Below, one piece after another: positions 37,901 through 51,179 of a DNA stretch of 64,000 nucleotides. Numbering within the stretch: position 1 is the first letter of the stretch; every line of letters begins with the position of its first letter. A program made the translations under genes and the position numbers. Below the pieces are notes generated by a model. It saw only the letters and a program-made list of their open reading frames with translations. It made no database searches and was not told the origin of the DNA. This DNA comes from Epiperipatus broadwayi (lineage: Eukaryota; Onychophora; Udeonychophora; Euonychophora; Peripatidae): assembly GCA_028023455.1 (NCBI GenBank), contig JAQFVV010007249.1:1-64000 (forward strand), written 5' to 3'.

Positions 37901-38789
37901 CACTTCCAGTCTATTACAATCAATAATGTTTAATAATGAACAATGTTTTGCATCCAAATTCTGTTTACACAATTACTGCATGTAACATAAATATAGTTTT
38001 AAACTTTGTCATTTTAAGCTTAAATATTAGATGGTCATTCATCTTCTGTTAGTTTTGATTTGAAGTAACTTTTGAAAAATGTTTATTGACACCATTTGGC
38101 ATCAGGCCAATTTTATTAGTGAACTATTACATAATACTTATTTGATTATAATTTCTGAGCAATAAAGATAAAAAAGCCATTAAATATCCACTGCAGAACA
38201 AGTCTACTTCAGTTCTATGTAAAGAAATAGTGAAAGATAAGGCAATATTAATTAGACTCATTAAATGTTGCATGGTAAAAATTAGTAATTTTTGTTTTGT
38301 TTACTTTTTAAATAACAATTACCAGACTTACATTTATTGATCAATATTAAATTGATATCGGGTTTGATAATAGTTTAACTATCTAAAATACAATTTCTAA
38401 ACTTGCTTGAATCTGTAAAATAAAACAAGTTTTATCTAGATTAAGACTCAGGTTATGAGAGTCCAGATGAATATATTATTCACTTATACATAGATTCCTC
38501 CACAAACACTCAAATAAACTTGATTTATACTATCTGGATTTAAAAATAAATCCTAGCATATATAAAGCCCAAAACATTATAAAGCCCAAAACATTTTTGA
38601 AGTGTGATTTTAAATCACTATAGTACTCATTTATTGGGTACCTTATATTATTGATTTACTGAAATGTTTTTTTGTTGAAAATATTTATTTTAGTATTTAG
38701 ATAACATGCTTCTGAAAAAAAATACCCAATTTAGGCAAAATTCAACTTATGAATAATAGCAGAAAATGGATCACATTCATAAGTACAGG
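37901..38789. other. AT-rich DNA with a 17-bp tandem duplication
   Basis: TATAAAGCCCAAAACAT is repeated in tandem at about 38560-38596. Nothing else was recognised. Confidence 0.5.
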
Positions 38790-38851
38790 AATATATATAT
38801 ATATATATATATATATATCTTCGTATTAACATATATATATATATATATATA
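38790..38851. repeat. Two AT runs
   Basis: Two alternating AT tracts separated by CTTCGTATTAAC. Confidence 0.9.
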
Positions 38852-40272
38852 TGAGATGATAGTAGATATATCAGTAAATTCTTAAAGTGGACCCCAAAGA
38901 CCACATTTCAGGTGGAGAAAATAAGGATGTTTGATGGTGTATGTAGGATGTAAAGAAAGGAAGCTATGGATGATAAAAACGGGATTGAACTTATAGTTGA
39001 AAACAACAATGCGATGCAGATTTAATTTATTATATGTAAAATGAATCAAGACATTAGTAAGCAAAAGTTTTGAATTGAAGAATATACTTATAAACATTGT
39101 ATAAACAAACAGAATAATGGGTGGAGTTAATTTGGATTGTAATAAATTAAGTACTCAAGGCGCATGTACTAAGGTTATAGCCTTATTTAAGTAATGTTTA
39201 TCATTGTAAATTTTTTTTAATAAATCCTTTATATGTAAATGGATTCTTTATATTTTAGACATAGATAAAATATGAAATAAGTTAACGCTATCATTAAACA
39301 TCAACACATGTTTTATTGCTTGAAACCTCTTGGAATCATCAAATCTTTATTTTTGTTTAGCTGAATATATAAAATAATTTTTTCTTTTCTCTTTTTTTTC
39401 CATGTAAGTAAATTCTATTATAGGAATTAAATTTAGGCAACAGATGGCAAATTAAAATGTTAGAAATCTTCCCTTAAGTTAATTACCTTTTTTTTTTTTT
39501 ACCTCCAAAAGTCTTTTCAGATCATTGAAAAATCTTCATTATTGTAAAAAATAGAATAAAAAAAACATTGATCAGATAAAAAGTGCTGAAAGGAATTACT
39601 GGTAAAATTCTTTTTTTTTTCTGTATTGATTTTATTCTTAGCGAAGGCAATCCAGATAAGATTTATTTGGAATAAGACTACTTAGAGTCAATAAAAGAAA
39701 AATAAATTTTTGAGTAAAAAGAATTGGATATAATTTTCAAATTTTATTTATAAGATTTTTTTAAGATTTCTTGTAAAAAAATTTTAAACTAATCTCAAAT
39801 ATTTTTTCCTTTTTTCTTTGTGTAAGAATTATTTATTCAATAATTTAAATAATGTATATATTTGAAATAATACATTTAGCTTTTTTGTTAATTACAGTCA
39901 ACTGATGAAGAAATTTAAAAAAAAAAAAAAGAAAATAAAAATCAGCGCAAGTTATTTAAAATTTAATCATTCTGAACAATTTGGATTTAGAAGCTAAATC
40001 AAAGTTGTAGTCCTTCATCTTTATCATTTTTTAATACAAATTTACGTTTTTAAAAGTAAAAAATGAACATTTAATCACTCATTATAGGCAATAGATGTTT
40101 TAGATGTTTAGGTCAGTATTCTTTCTTTTTATGCAGTTATATAAAACAAAGTTTTCTACATAGACACAATCATTTTTTAAATGTAGCTTGGTACAAACAT
40201 ATTTATTAATAAAGAATACACAAGTATAATCATATAACATTTATCTATCTCTACATATTTTATCGTTGGCTT
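38852..40272. other. AT-rich DNA, no gene seen
   Basis: Several poly-T and poly-A tracts. The 71-codon minus frame at 38882-39097 has no family features. Confidence 0.5.
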
Positions 40273-40684
<412 letters not shown>

Positions 40685-41631
40685 CTAATAGTATATCCCT
40701 TATTAATATTTTTATTATTATCTATATATCCATTATTCATTCATATATACACCTAATTTATTATTAATCTTTCTCTTTTATGTCTCAATGTGAAATTAGT
40801 AATCATAAAACCAAAGTGTATATGATTATATATATATATCGTGGATGGTGAATATAAATATATAATAACACGCTGCAAATGATGCGAAGTATTCAAAGTA
40901 CCATTTGATTTGTTTTATAAAAAAATTTTCATTGTTTAATGATACAATAATTGAAGTCAACTCTGCAAATAAAAATTTAAATTTAAAAATATTAATGCCA
41001 TGATGTTACTTTGAAAGATTTTATACATCTGCATCTACAAAAGCGCTGGTTGTATATATATATATATATATATGTGACACATACGTATATACTTATATGT
41101 TACATAGAACAATTTAAAAATAAAAGTTAGAAATAGAAAAACAAAATTATATATATATTTAAAATAAAAACAAAATGGAGACAGTTAATTTATTAAGTAA
41201 CAATAGAAATATATTGTTCTTTAAATAAAATCAAAAGTCAGAATAAAGTCTATTAAAATGTAGGAATTTTTAAATATAATATTTAAAAAAATTCTTATAT
41301 ACTGTCTGTTAACTAAAAACAACAAAAAAGAATTCCCATGGATTATAAAAAAACAAAATAATAAATTAATGGTTTAACTATGTAAAAGTAACTATAAAGT
41401 CACTTTTGAAAGAATTTCATTATGTAAACAATAATTGAAACTAGGTAATTAACAATCTAATTAAAGATCACTAATATGTGTAAATTATCTGATCAGAAGG
41501 AATTTGATTTTATTAAAATTCATAATGTCCAGCTATTTCTTATTGTAATTAAAAATATAGAAAAGAAAATTAACTAATTAAAAGAATTTCCAAAACTTAA
41601 TAACTTGGGTGATCACAATGGATAGCAAAGA
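40685..41631. other. AT-rich DNA, no gene seen
   Basis: Includes an AT run at 41054-41073 followed by the palindrome-rich ATACGTATATAC. Nothing else was recognised. Confidence 0.5.
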
Positions 41632-41661
41632 TATAAAAGCTACAAATTTCATATTCAGTTA
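41632..41661 (+). promoter_or_regulatory. TATA box with TCAGTT initiator
   Basis: TATAAAAG (41632-41639) is followed 25 bp later by TTCAGTT (41654-41660), a good initiator. The segment after it (to about 42110) has mixed composition and could be a transcribed leader, but no coding exon or splice site was supported. Confidence 0.3.
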
Positions 41662-42190
41662 TTCATATTCTTTTCACAAGTTTTGCTGAGAGAAATTATA
41701 AAAATTGCTTGAGTTTTGCTGTCAGTCACATAAATAATGTACCCTTAATTATTCACTCTACTACTATTTTGCTATATACTCACCAACCAGAAATCTATAG
41801 CGATATTCACAGACATCTAAATCTTACAATGTACTGCTAAACCACAGAGAAGTATTCATTCAGGTTTCACCACTGATTTCTTCACATCTAATGCCTGACC
41901 TTTGCCCATCATTGCTGAGATCCATGCTTGTAACTATAGAAATTATTGAGAATAAGACCAAGATAAGTGCCAACATAGACTAGGAGAAAACCATTACCAA
42001 AAGGAGCTAGGAATGCTGCAAATGAACTCATTATCTTCGATGAGAAGAGGGGGTGATCACTCCAGAAATGAAGCTACAACCAAAACTCTATGTAAATATA
42101 AAATACCAAATTCAATGTCTAGACAAACTGTTATTAACTAAAATCAATTGGGTTGTTTATTCTAATTTTAGAAATCAACTAATCTTTAGC

Positions 42191-42356
42191 AAAGAAGGCC
42201 ATAATTTATTTATATCATTTATTTAATTAGTATGTTAACATTTTACTTTTGTTTTGTATGTGTGTAAATAAACAAAGAAGGCCATAATTTATTTATATCA
42301 TTTATTTAATTAGTATGTTAACATTTTACTTTTGTTTTGTATGTGTGTAAATAAAC
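42191..42356 (+). repeat. Exact 83-bp tandem duplication
   Basis: Positions 42191-42273 and 42274-42356 appear identical base for base, starting AAAGAAGGCCATAATTT and ending GTAAATAAAC. Perfect identity in non-coding DNA means a very recent event, an allele still segregating, or an assembly artefact. Confidence 0.97.
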
Positions 42357-43499
42357 ATGTTATTTTTATTTGTTAATTTGGCTTAGTTTTCTCCAGTAAT
42401 AGTATTAAGTAAATTTAAAGTTAATTATATACATGCATTATCAATATCCTTGCTTTGATAGTCTAATTTAAATAAATTTCATACTTTTGTGCTTTATCAG
42501 GTAAAATCAAGTGGTGAAAGCATTTTAAACTCTTCTTTTGAGGATATTCTACTCAGTCTTGGCTAGATAGCACCAGAGAATCATTCAAATACAAAAAATA
42601 TCCACATAAGAGATGTTTGCTTTCTACAGCTATGGTGGGGTTCAATGGTCTGGAAATGTGACTACTGGTCACATATTTTATACACCTTCTGTCTGACCAT
42701 TGCTATATTTAATTCCTCTGGTTAAAATAACAAAATCTGCTAAATGCATAAAATATTTGCTATTAATTTTAAAATGTCATTTAGTTTGAACGTAAAGGCA
42801 AATTATTGGCAATTAGTGTTTTTACCATGTTCAAATATCGGTACTTCGAAACACTGGTCTCTTAGGCAGAGAAGAACATACTCGGAGAGTATGTATGCCC
42901 AAATGATAGCTATAAAATATATAAACATTACATTTCCAGGACATAACTTCTTCTCAACTGTTGAGTTCAACACCAGAGTTCAAAGCACTTTTTTGTTTCG
43001 TGTAAACATGGGTGCCAGCTATCTATTCAGAAGAATAAACAATGCACTTTGAACAATGGCCACTAACTCAATGCCTAAGTATCCATGACTAGCTCAGTTG
43101 TTGGTAATCACTAACAGATTATACTTAATTAGTGGTGAAAAGAATTGTAAGAGAGATTGGTAAAAAGAATTGATAAAAGAATTGACCAACAAATAAAGTT
43201 TAATTTAAAAGACAATTTATTAACTAACTGACTTATTTAACTAACATTTACTAATTTTAAACATTTTATAAATCTAACATAACACACACATTTTAAATTA
43301 ACACACTATAATATATTTTATGAGAAAGCATAAATAATGTTTGACATTTATAAAATTATATAGCATTCACAAACACGCACATATATAGTTCATTTTATGC
43401 ATGCTTATAGAGTTCAAATTACTTGTCTCTGGAGGCTTTATGAATTAATGTGATGCAATGGCTATTATAAAAAATAAGAATATAAAATATTATTACCTA
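42357..43499. other. Mixed DNA with a tRNA-Lys-like A-box fragment
   Basis: TAGCTCAGTTGTTGGTAA at 43090-43107 resembles the D-arm/A-box of tRNA-Lys with a small insertion. No B box follows, so it is at most a SINE head fragment. The 102-codon frame at 42744-43052 shows no recognisable domain. Confidence 0.35.
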
Positions 43500-43960
43500 G
43501 GATTTTGAATGTTGACGTAGAACTTCATTTTCTTTGGTTACTGCTTTAGGTGAGCATATTTCCAGCCGGCTGGGATGTTTTCTTGATGAATTTCCTTATT
43601 ATTCATGATTATTATTATTGGAGAGAATTAGATACTGACAGAGATTTCCAAGTTGTTATGCTGACATTATTTCATGGGCAGATCTTGCTGTTTTCATTGG
43701 ACTTCAGGTTGTGGAGAGGCGTATGTTTTTCGTGGGTTTTTAACGCTGCATTTCTGTTTCTGGATACACAATAAACTGAACTGTTATCTGAACTGAAACA
43801 ATTACTCGACTGAATGATTGTCCTCTCTGAACTTAACTGACTCAATTGATGTCCAATAAAAAAGGGTCTATATATACCTGCAACGCGTTGTCCTTGTAAT
43901 ATCCTCCGGCAATATCTGTTGTCGAAATTCCTTTAGTAACTAGCATGTTCTTGAAAATCG
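43500..43960 (-). mobile_element. LTR-like CpG-rich segment with minus-strand promoter
   Basis: CpG density rises sharply in this roughly 460-bp stretch. On the minus strand GGTATATATAG (about 43878-43868) is followed by GAGTCAGTTAAG with the initiator TCAGTT (43840-43835), 34-38 bp downstream. The next 60 bp contain repeated CTGAACTGA-type words on the plus strand. TATA plus TCAGTT is typical of LTR-element promoters in invertebrates. No matching second LTR was found. The 74-codon plus-strand frame at 43550-43774 has good composition but no recognised family. Confidence 0.35.
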
Positions 43961-46389
43961 TTTAGTGAGTAATAGCCATGCAAACGTGTTGTTTTATATA
44001 ATTTTACTTAGTAGCTAATCCTTTGTAGACAAGCTTTTTAATCCTGTTGTTTTATATTTTAATTAATAGCCATCACTGTGTTTTCAATGATAATCTTCTT
44101 TTATTTCATTTTAATATTTATTATGCATACATTTTTATTTATTTACAATCACACATATATATGCACATATATAACTAGTTTTAAGATTACTTTTTCTTTA
44201 ATTCGAATGAAAAGAGATTTGTATTTTTTAAACTTTAAATTACATTTTGACTAATAATAATAAAATCTACTTCCTTTTATAAAACTTTAGTTTATCTTTT
44301 CTTACCAAAACTCCCCTTCCCCTCTTTTAATCAATTATTTTCTAACTTGTATTTCAAACTCTTTTGCGCAAATAAACTGTAATAAAACTCTTAAACTTTT
44401 AAATACATTTTCTTTTATGAAAGATTATTTTAATAATTTTTTTTAGATAAATTATCATGTGCCAATTTCAATATATATATATATGAAGTATAACAACAAT
44501 AAAGTATAAAACTCTTTATAGGGTTTGAAACTTGGTAAGCATCTAAACATAAGATAGACTTTAGGGATGATTACAACAGAGAGATTTTAACATTGAGAAG
44601 TATATAAAATATACTCCACAATGACAATGCTATTGTGACAATTCTCCTGCTACTATCCTATTATAATCATTAGGAAAACTTCCACAACAACAATGACTAA
44701 CATAATATTTTATTTAGATAATAAAATAACTCTTCTTCTACCATTTAAGAATCCTAAAATTAAAAACATTAACCAAATTACATTAACTTAAAATAGTTGA
44801 TGCTATCCTATGGCTATCTCAGGGATCATAAGTATTTTATTCTAAAATCCAATACAGCAATTAGATTGATAATTAAATAATTGAATCACAAGAGTGATTT
44901 TACTAGGATTCAACCATTTAATAAAAATATACTATTACAAATCTTGATTAATATCCTATTGAAAATTTAATCTAACTATAATAATGACATAGAAATTAAT
45001 ACTCATTATCCCTTAAATAATTCAATCTAGTTTTCCTAATATTTATTCTCATACTTATGTTAATAGCAATTAGTGTAGAATACTTATTTTCTTATAATCA
45101 AGGTTTTATCACACCATTATCTACCAAGTCTAATTCAATGAAATACATCTTTTAATTAGTTAGCATTCACCCACAGTAATTAACTCCTTCAGAATTACAA
45201 ACTTTAAAATATATTTGGTTAGTAACTTGTACTCTGAAATTATATAATACTTTTAAATTATGATATAACATATGTTTCAACTTACATTAGAATGTGACTC
45301 TCAAACATATTGCTAATTTCTATTATATACTTTCCATTATGTAATATTTAATTGTATTTTTTATATAGCTCTGCAAAATTATTTTGCATCTAATAAAAAT
45401 ATGAAATATCATAACCTTTCTTTATTATAATTATAATTTAAAGCAATTGATAGTTAATGTACTAAAAAGTCTTAAACATAGTTTCTCAAATGAGACATGT
45501 AATCATAATTTGGTATATATAATTTTATGTAGATAATGTGCTTTATTGATATGATATTATAATGAAAATGATCTCAGACTCAATAAAATTACTATGATAA
45601 TTGTTTAAACCGAATTATTCATTTATTTACAACACTAAAAATAAATAATAAACGATTGTACATATAAAGTTAAATACTTCATTAACAATACAAAGAAAAG
45701 CATTAAACTGTTTTATATTGGCAGCAAATTATTTACATTCTTTACAAGTACATAATGGTTATTACATAAAGTCAACCCCTCCCATAGTTAGTATTTAGTT
45801 TTTTTTTTAAATTATAAGTTTATTATTTTACTTTCATGTATACTTTCATATTGATTTGGTGTCTTTGCATCATTCATGAGTTATCTAGTGGCTATCTTCT
45901 TAATCCTTTTTTTTATGACCTGATATTTATAGTTCTCAATATCACTCAGAAATTGTATCATTTAAATCATATTTTATATTACCAAACATGACATAAAATA
46001 TTAACTATTATAATCAACAAAACCACTGTTCCTGTGGTAATGAAAAAAAAAAAAACAATATTCCTAATGTAATTAAAATGAATACTAAGCTAAGAACTCT
46101 TTCTATATCATACAATTCATTGATAACTCCATTCTCTCTATCACTTATATTTTATAGTGACTTTTGATCTCAGTTATTTCTATTCATCTAGTAATTAATT
46201 CACATTACTATTTAAACATAAAATATTTGTTCTGTACATGGTTTTACCTTCAAGTATATCTATTAAAATTTAGGAAGAAATTATAAAATCCTTTAAATAT
46301 TTCATCTACCTTTGGTGTCTCTTATTTTATTATTTACCTAAAACTTTATCAATAAGAAACTGATGTTATTAAATATTATTTTCAATAAT
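43961..46389. other. AT-rich DNA, no gene seen
   Basis: Many short A/T tracts. No transposon ends or protein motifs were found. Confidence 0.5.
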
Positions 46390-46740
46390 ATATCCTAATA
46401 AAAAGGATGGAGGTTTCTTTGAAATATAAGGTGTCATATTTTGGCAGACAATCATTTTCTTAATGATTCTAGGCCCATTTTACCCTGGCTTCTTCTGAGC
46501 ACTTACTGTGTATACCATCCTCATTTCTTTGTAGGAAACCCTCCCATCTCTTTCCAATAAATATATGGGTAACATATAGATTACTCACACTTAAATATTT
46601 CTCAGTTCTTCAGGATATTTTCTCCTATTCTGGAATTTTAATTGACCTTCCTCAAATGTGTATTTGGCATCTATTACTCTACTAATTCTAGACAAACAAC
46701 TAAATATAATCTTCCCCATGTGATAATTTTCTATCCATAT
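46390..46740 (-). pseudogene. Unidentified decayed coding segment
   Basis: On the minus strand two adjoining stretches of protein-like sequence are visible: one containing RVIDAKYTFEEGQLKFQNRR and ending PEELRNI (46680-46594), and a second containing IGKRWEGFLQRNEDGIHSK and EEARVKWA (about 46560-46471). Stops and a frame change separate them. The charged, balanced composition is unlike the surrounding chance frames. I do not recognise the family. It lies downstream, on the same strand, of the coiled-coil gag-like relic and may be part of the same decayed element. Confidence 0.35.
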
Positions 46741-48359
46741 CTATGATCATGTTACACAACAAATAATCTATTTCAGTTATTATTATCGATATTTTTTTCT
46801 TTATAACAAATGAGATCATGATATTGTCATACATCAACATTTATTCTTTTTACTTTCATAAATATATTATATTTTATAATAAATTTACCATTCTTTTTAG
46901 ATAATCATATTACACTTAATTTCTTAAAGTATATATTCTTCAAAATGTATCGTTAAGATTATGTTCCCCCCACACACACTTTCACATTATAACTCATGAT
47001 TATTCTCTTCATACATTTAAGCATACCTTTAATATTATATACCAAATTGCAAATATAAGTTCTTTAAATTGTCACTACAACAAATACTTTGTGTTTATAT
47101 TTCATTTTAAACCAGAGAACTATTAGTGATAAATTTAAAATTAAAACCTTTTTTTTAAAACCCACTGGAAAAAAAACCCACTTCCAGTTTCTAATTTAAT
47201 ATTACAATATTTACCCTGTAAATGTTTACCATTTCTCATGTATTTGTGTTTCTCCTCTCTTCATATTGTTAAAAGACATGTATAGTTAAACAAAACATCA
47301 AACAACAAGCACAGATGATGGGACAAAATTTTAAATTGGATGCACCCTTTTTTCCTAGCTAGTTTTAATGTTGCATTGCATATACTTTTCAAAATCCATT
47401 ATGAAAAGTTTGATGAATATTGTAAATAAATCTCCACTTCATTCTTCCATGCTGCACAAACTTTTAAACATGTTCAAATAAGTCATCCATAAGTTTACTT
47501 TCTGATTTCTCTCATTTTCTGTTATTCATTAGTCTTGTAAAATTTTAAACACATATTGGATAAATTTATTTAATTTTTTAGCTTGTACAATTATCTTTGT
47601 GACTATCATCTACCCTTCAAAAGATACAGAGATTTTTTCTTAAAATATCCTTCCCATTTTAATATTCAGTTCTTAAAATTTTATAATAAAACTTCATTTT
47701 CTATTTAAACATGAGAAATCTTAATTTAAATTTTATCTATTTTTTCTCTTATTAATTATAAGCTAAATATTTTTTCCAAAATTTTGCAAATTATTTCTTA
47801 TGTATCAACTGTTTGTTTCAAATGAAGATTAGTTTTTCTTGCATTCAACACTCTCAATTAACTAATTATTCTTATCATTGTATAAGATTTTTTTATTTTA
47901 AAATTTATTTCGAGGAATTTTTAATCTGTTTTTCACATTTAATCTATGGTTAATAAAAACCCTTCATTTAGCATAGACAAATGAATGTTTTCTTACGTGG
48001 TGATCATCATGTTTTTCTCTGAAGACTACAGTTGTGTTTTCTTTCTCATGGCTATCCTAGGCAAAATTAAAATAACAACTTTGATTTTTCACATTCCTTT
48101 ATGATATTATCTTGGTATATTTGATAAAGATGAATAGACCATTATAAGTGTTACTGAGTTTATATAACATGAGTTCTTTTGAGAAATTTATCATGTGTAA
48201 ATTTTGATCAATAGTTTAATCTCCAATTTTTGATTGGTGATTTGGTTCAATACTATTTTTGTCTTATTTTGTTCTTTTTTTATTGATTATTCGATTTGCA
48301 TAATTATGTTTCCATATCCAGGGTTGTAATCAGTTCAGTCCATTTTTATTATAAACTTA
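46741..48359 (-). other. Possible further remains of a minus-strand element
   Basis: The minus strand shows scattered 20-50-codon stretches with balanced composition, for example SHEKENTTVVFREKHDDHHV near 48020 and CKKN near 47820, broken by many stops. No reverse transcriptase, protease or integrase motif could be fixed. Plus-strand frames show nothing. Confidence 0.2.
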
Positions 48360-50060
48360 TTAAGTATCTATATTTGAATACTTAATTAAGGCAAATGTGC
48401 CTTTCTTGGTATTACACAATTTATGAACCATAATATCCTTTTGATTCTTTGTATATGTCATTGTAATAATTGTAAGTATTGTCCATCGGATGCTGTTTTG
48501 ATTTGGACAATCATTTCCATTATGGAATCTTTTCAAATATCTTAATTGACAATTAAAATAATCAAATATAATAGACTCATTTAAAATTCCCCAAACTATA
48601 TCATTGTAAGTGAGATATTTCTCCATGAGAAAGATAATGTGGTATGAAAAATTTTCAACTTGATGGTTGTCAAATTAGTTTAGGAGTATTATCCCTGATA
48701 AAATTTAGAGTTTAATTTCATAATTAATGTCAATATACTGGAGTAGTTTCATATATTCACTCATTTTATTCATCGCTTGTATTTCAATAATGAAATCTCT
48801 AATATTTTTAGTAATTTGGGTTACTTTAAATTTTGTGTGTCCATCAATCAAATCATGATTGACATAAGTTTTTTATTTTATTTAATTCCAATATTAGTTC
48901 GGAATCATCATATGTTTGTTTGGTTCTGATGACCAAAGTGTTTATTTTACTTTCAATTTTCTCTTCAATTTTTTTAGTTTTTGTTCATTCCTGCAGTGCT
49001 TTCCTTCCATCATCTTCTCTAATAGTATTAATTTATTATTACTATACATTTTTTGTCCAGTTTGCTTGTTTTCTCTCTGTTTTATGTTGAATATCATTAT
49101 GTTGTGGTTGATATGCAAGTGTATTTTGAGATATTTGCAATTCAATAAACTTGAATTTTTGTTTAAATCCCTTATCCATATGATTTATTTTATCATGTAA
49201 TTCTGATGTGTCTTCCAGCAATTTTTCTAATGTGGTGTTTTCCAATATTCTATCATTTTCTATACAAGTTATTATAATTTCTGACTGTTTGAAATTTTTA
49301 TCCAACTCTGTCAATAATTCGTGATTAATTTCTGAATCATTAATTTATTTTGTATAGGTTTGACTAATCTTATTATTTACTTCTTGTACTTCTTTTTGTA
49401 TTTTTTCCTGTTTTTTATGTATTTCATTTTAAAAAATTTCTCTGGTTCTATACAATTCATTGCATTGAATATTCAGTTGATCAATGATGTTAGTCTGAAA
49501 TTCTTTGAATCTTTGTTGACAACTGGTATCTTTTACTTCAACATCTTTTTTTATTTCTTCTAAGGATTGTCTCATCTCAGTATTTTCTCTTCTAACATTA
49601 TTTAGACCTATTGATAACTGTTCGATATCATTAGATAATTTATTCTCCAAACCCCTAGTTTCCAATTGCAATCTTGATTTAAGATTTTCCATATTATCTT
49701 TCAATTTTTCTTCTAAATTATTCATGTTTTGGTTTATTTTTTTATATTATAATTTATATTTATGATGGTTTGGAACATTTGTTCTATAGTCATAGTATTT
49801 GTTGTAGCTTGTGCTATTTTGATTGTAGTTATTTGAGACACTTTATCATCAAATGTAACCTTGGTTTGAGACATCAATTCCTCAGGGATGGTGTTTGGGT
49901 AGAGTAGTTACTTTTAGTCATAGTGATTCTTGATAATTGGATCAGTGAAGATCTTTCTTCAATATTCCTAATATATTCTTCTTCTTCATTAATATTATGT
50001 ACTTTTTTAACATGTTTCATTATTGTATTGACTAAGTTTTTTTCATTCTTATAATCACGA
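48360..50060 (-). pseudogene. Coiled-coil, gag-like retroelement relic
   Basis: Reading leftwards from about 50060, one product can be followed through several stops and frameshifts. First comes a charged N-terminal part (KNLVNTIMKHVKKVHNINEE). Next is a long coiled coil from 49725 to about 48950 with heptad-rich stretches such as NNLEEKLKDNMENLKSRLQ and TELDKNFKQSEIIITCIEN. Then comes a globular part at 48890-48360 with IRDFIIEIQAMNKMSEYMKL and LKRFHNGNDCPNQNS. The order, coiled coil then alpha-helical domain, fits the gag protein of an LTR-type element, but no zinc knuckle or diagnostic motif is visible. A host coiled-coil pseudogene is the alternative. Confidence 0.4.
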
Positions 50061-50867
50061 ATTATGTTTTATCTTGGTTATAAGTTTGTTTATTTCTTAT
50101 TTACTAAGAGGAATTATGTGTCATAGAATTTCATGCTTATATCTTTCTTTTTTTAGTATAATTTAAAAATGTTTTCTAACTAATAAAAAAAATTTTTTTA
50201 GACTTTATTAATTTAATGCCTAATCTAATATTGTCTTTTTAAACACCTGACTCATCTATTTAATAATTTATTATTTTATTTTTAGGTCTTTATCTATTTT
50301 ATTATTTATTATTTTAAGAATTCAAATGAAAATTAGTTGAAATTATCTGTCATTGCAAAGTGAATCAATCGACCAAAGTTATATTCCATAAAAATTATAT
50401 ATATTGTGACAGTCAATCTTAAATGACTACCACAAAGATGGCTGCAAGCATAGTTGCAGCCCAAACAAATGTACATATTATAATAAAAGGAGTGGTCTGT
50501 GCAGGTATATTTTTTCTGTTGCTTACACACACTATATTGTAAGTAAATAGGATGAATGGTGATAATATGCTTATAAGTAAACAAATGCGGACACCACATG
50601 TAAATATGTATTTTGCTGTTAATAAATGCTATATATTTTTTTTATTTATGATATGAATAAATATGGCAGGGAATTAAATAAATTATGGCGGGAAACTGAC
50701 ATGTATTTGCAAGTAACACATCAGTAAACATGTTTTATTTTGATTTTATTTTAGATTCTCAAATGTATTTTTTTTTCTGTTGCTTGTTGAATATTCTTTT
50801 TGAAAAACTTAAAAACAATTTTTATGTGACAACAAGTATACAGTTTAAGTTTTATAATTTTTTTTTT
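50061..50867. other. Intergenic DNA, no gene seen
   Basis: A mixed-composition patch lies at 50390-50600. The 88-codon minus frame there is Cys/His-rich but without a recognisable finger spacing. Confidence 0.4.
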
Positions 50868-51010
50868 TTAGAACTTAATGTTCATGACCGCAAGCAAGCC
50901 AATGACCTCTTTCTTTTATTGTATAATGTTTTTGGAAAAAACAATGTAGAAATTGTATCAGTGGTCATTCGGCTTGACACCTACTCAAAATTATTTAATT
51001 AAATAAATGT
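50868..51010 (+). other. Possible terminal exon
   Basis: A T-tract ending in TTTAG (50860-50870) is followed by an open frame of about 44 codons containing LNVHDRKQANDLFLLLYNVF and VIRLDTYSKLFN, stopping at TAA (51000-51002). AATAAA overlaps just after the stop. The acceptor, composition and poly(A) signal fit a last exon, but no partner exon or family was recognised. A retroelement fragment is also possible. Confidence 0.25.
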
Positions 51011-51179
51011 GGTTTTATTTTATTGTTTAAAGAAATGAAGGGATTGGAATTTAAATGGTCTGTGAAATTCTGAAATTAATTAAAAGATAAAGTTATGTAA
51101 GACAAATTTTTTTTCCAAGGAGAAAGCTAAAATTAAATCCATTGTTTGGACTTAAATAATTAAAAACAGGGATTAATAA

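Noticed and set aside
42744-43052. 102-codon plus-strand frame
   Set aside because: It has normal composition but no recognised domain, no promoter and no splice signals; it may be part of a SINE-containing repeat.
43090-43107. tRNA-Lys gene
   Set aside because: Only the D-arm-like part is present; no anticodon arm, B box or acceptor pairing follows.
47341-47520. Minus-strand MDDLFEHV stretch considered as a reverse transcriptase catalytic motif
   Set aside because: The motif is approximate, surrounded by stops, and no neighbouring RT blocks were found.
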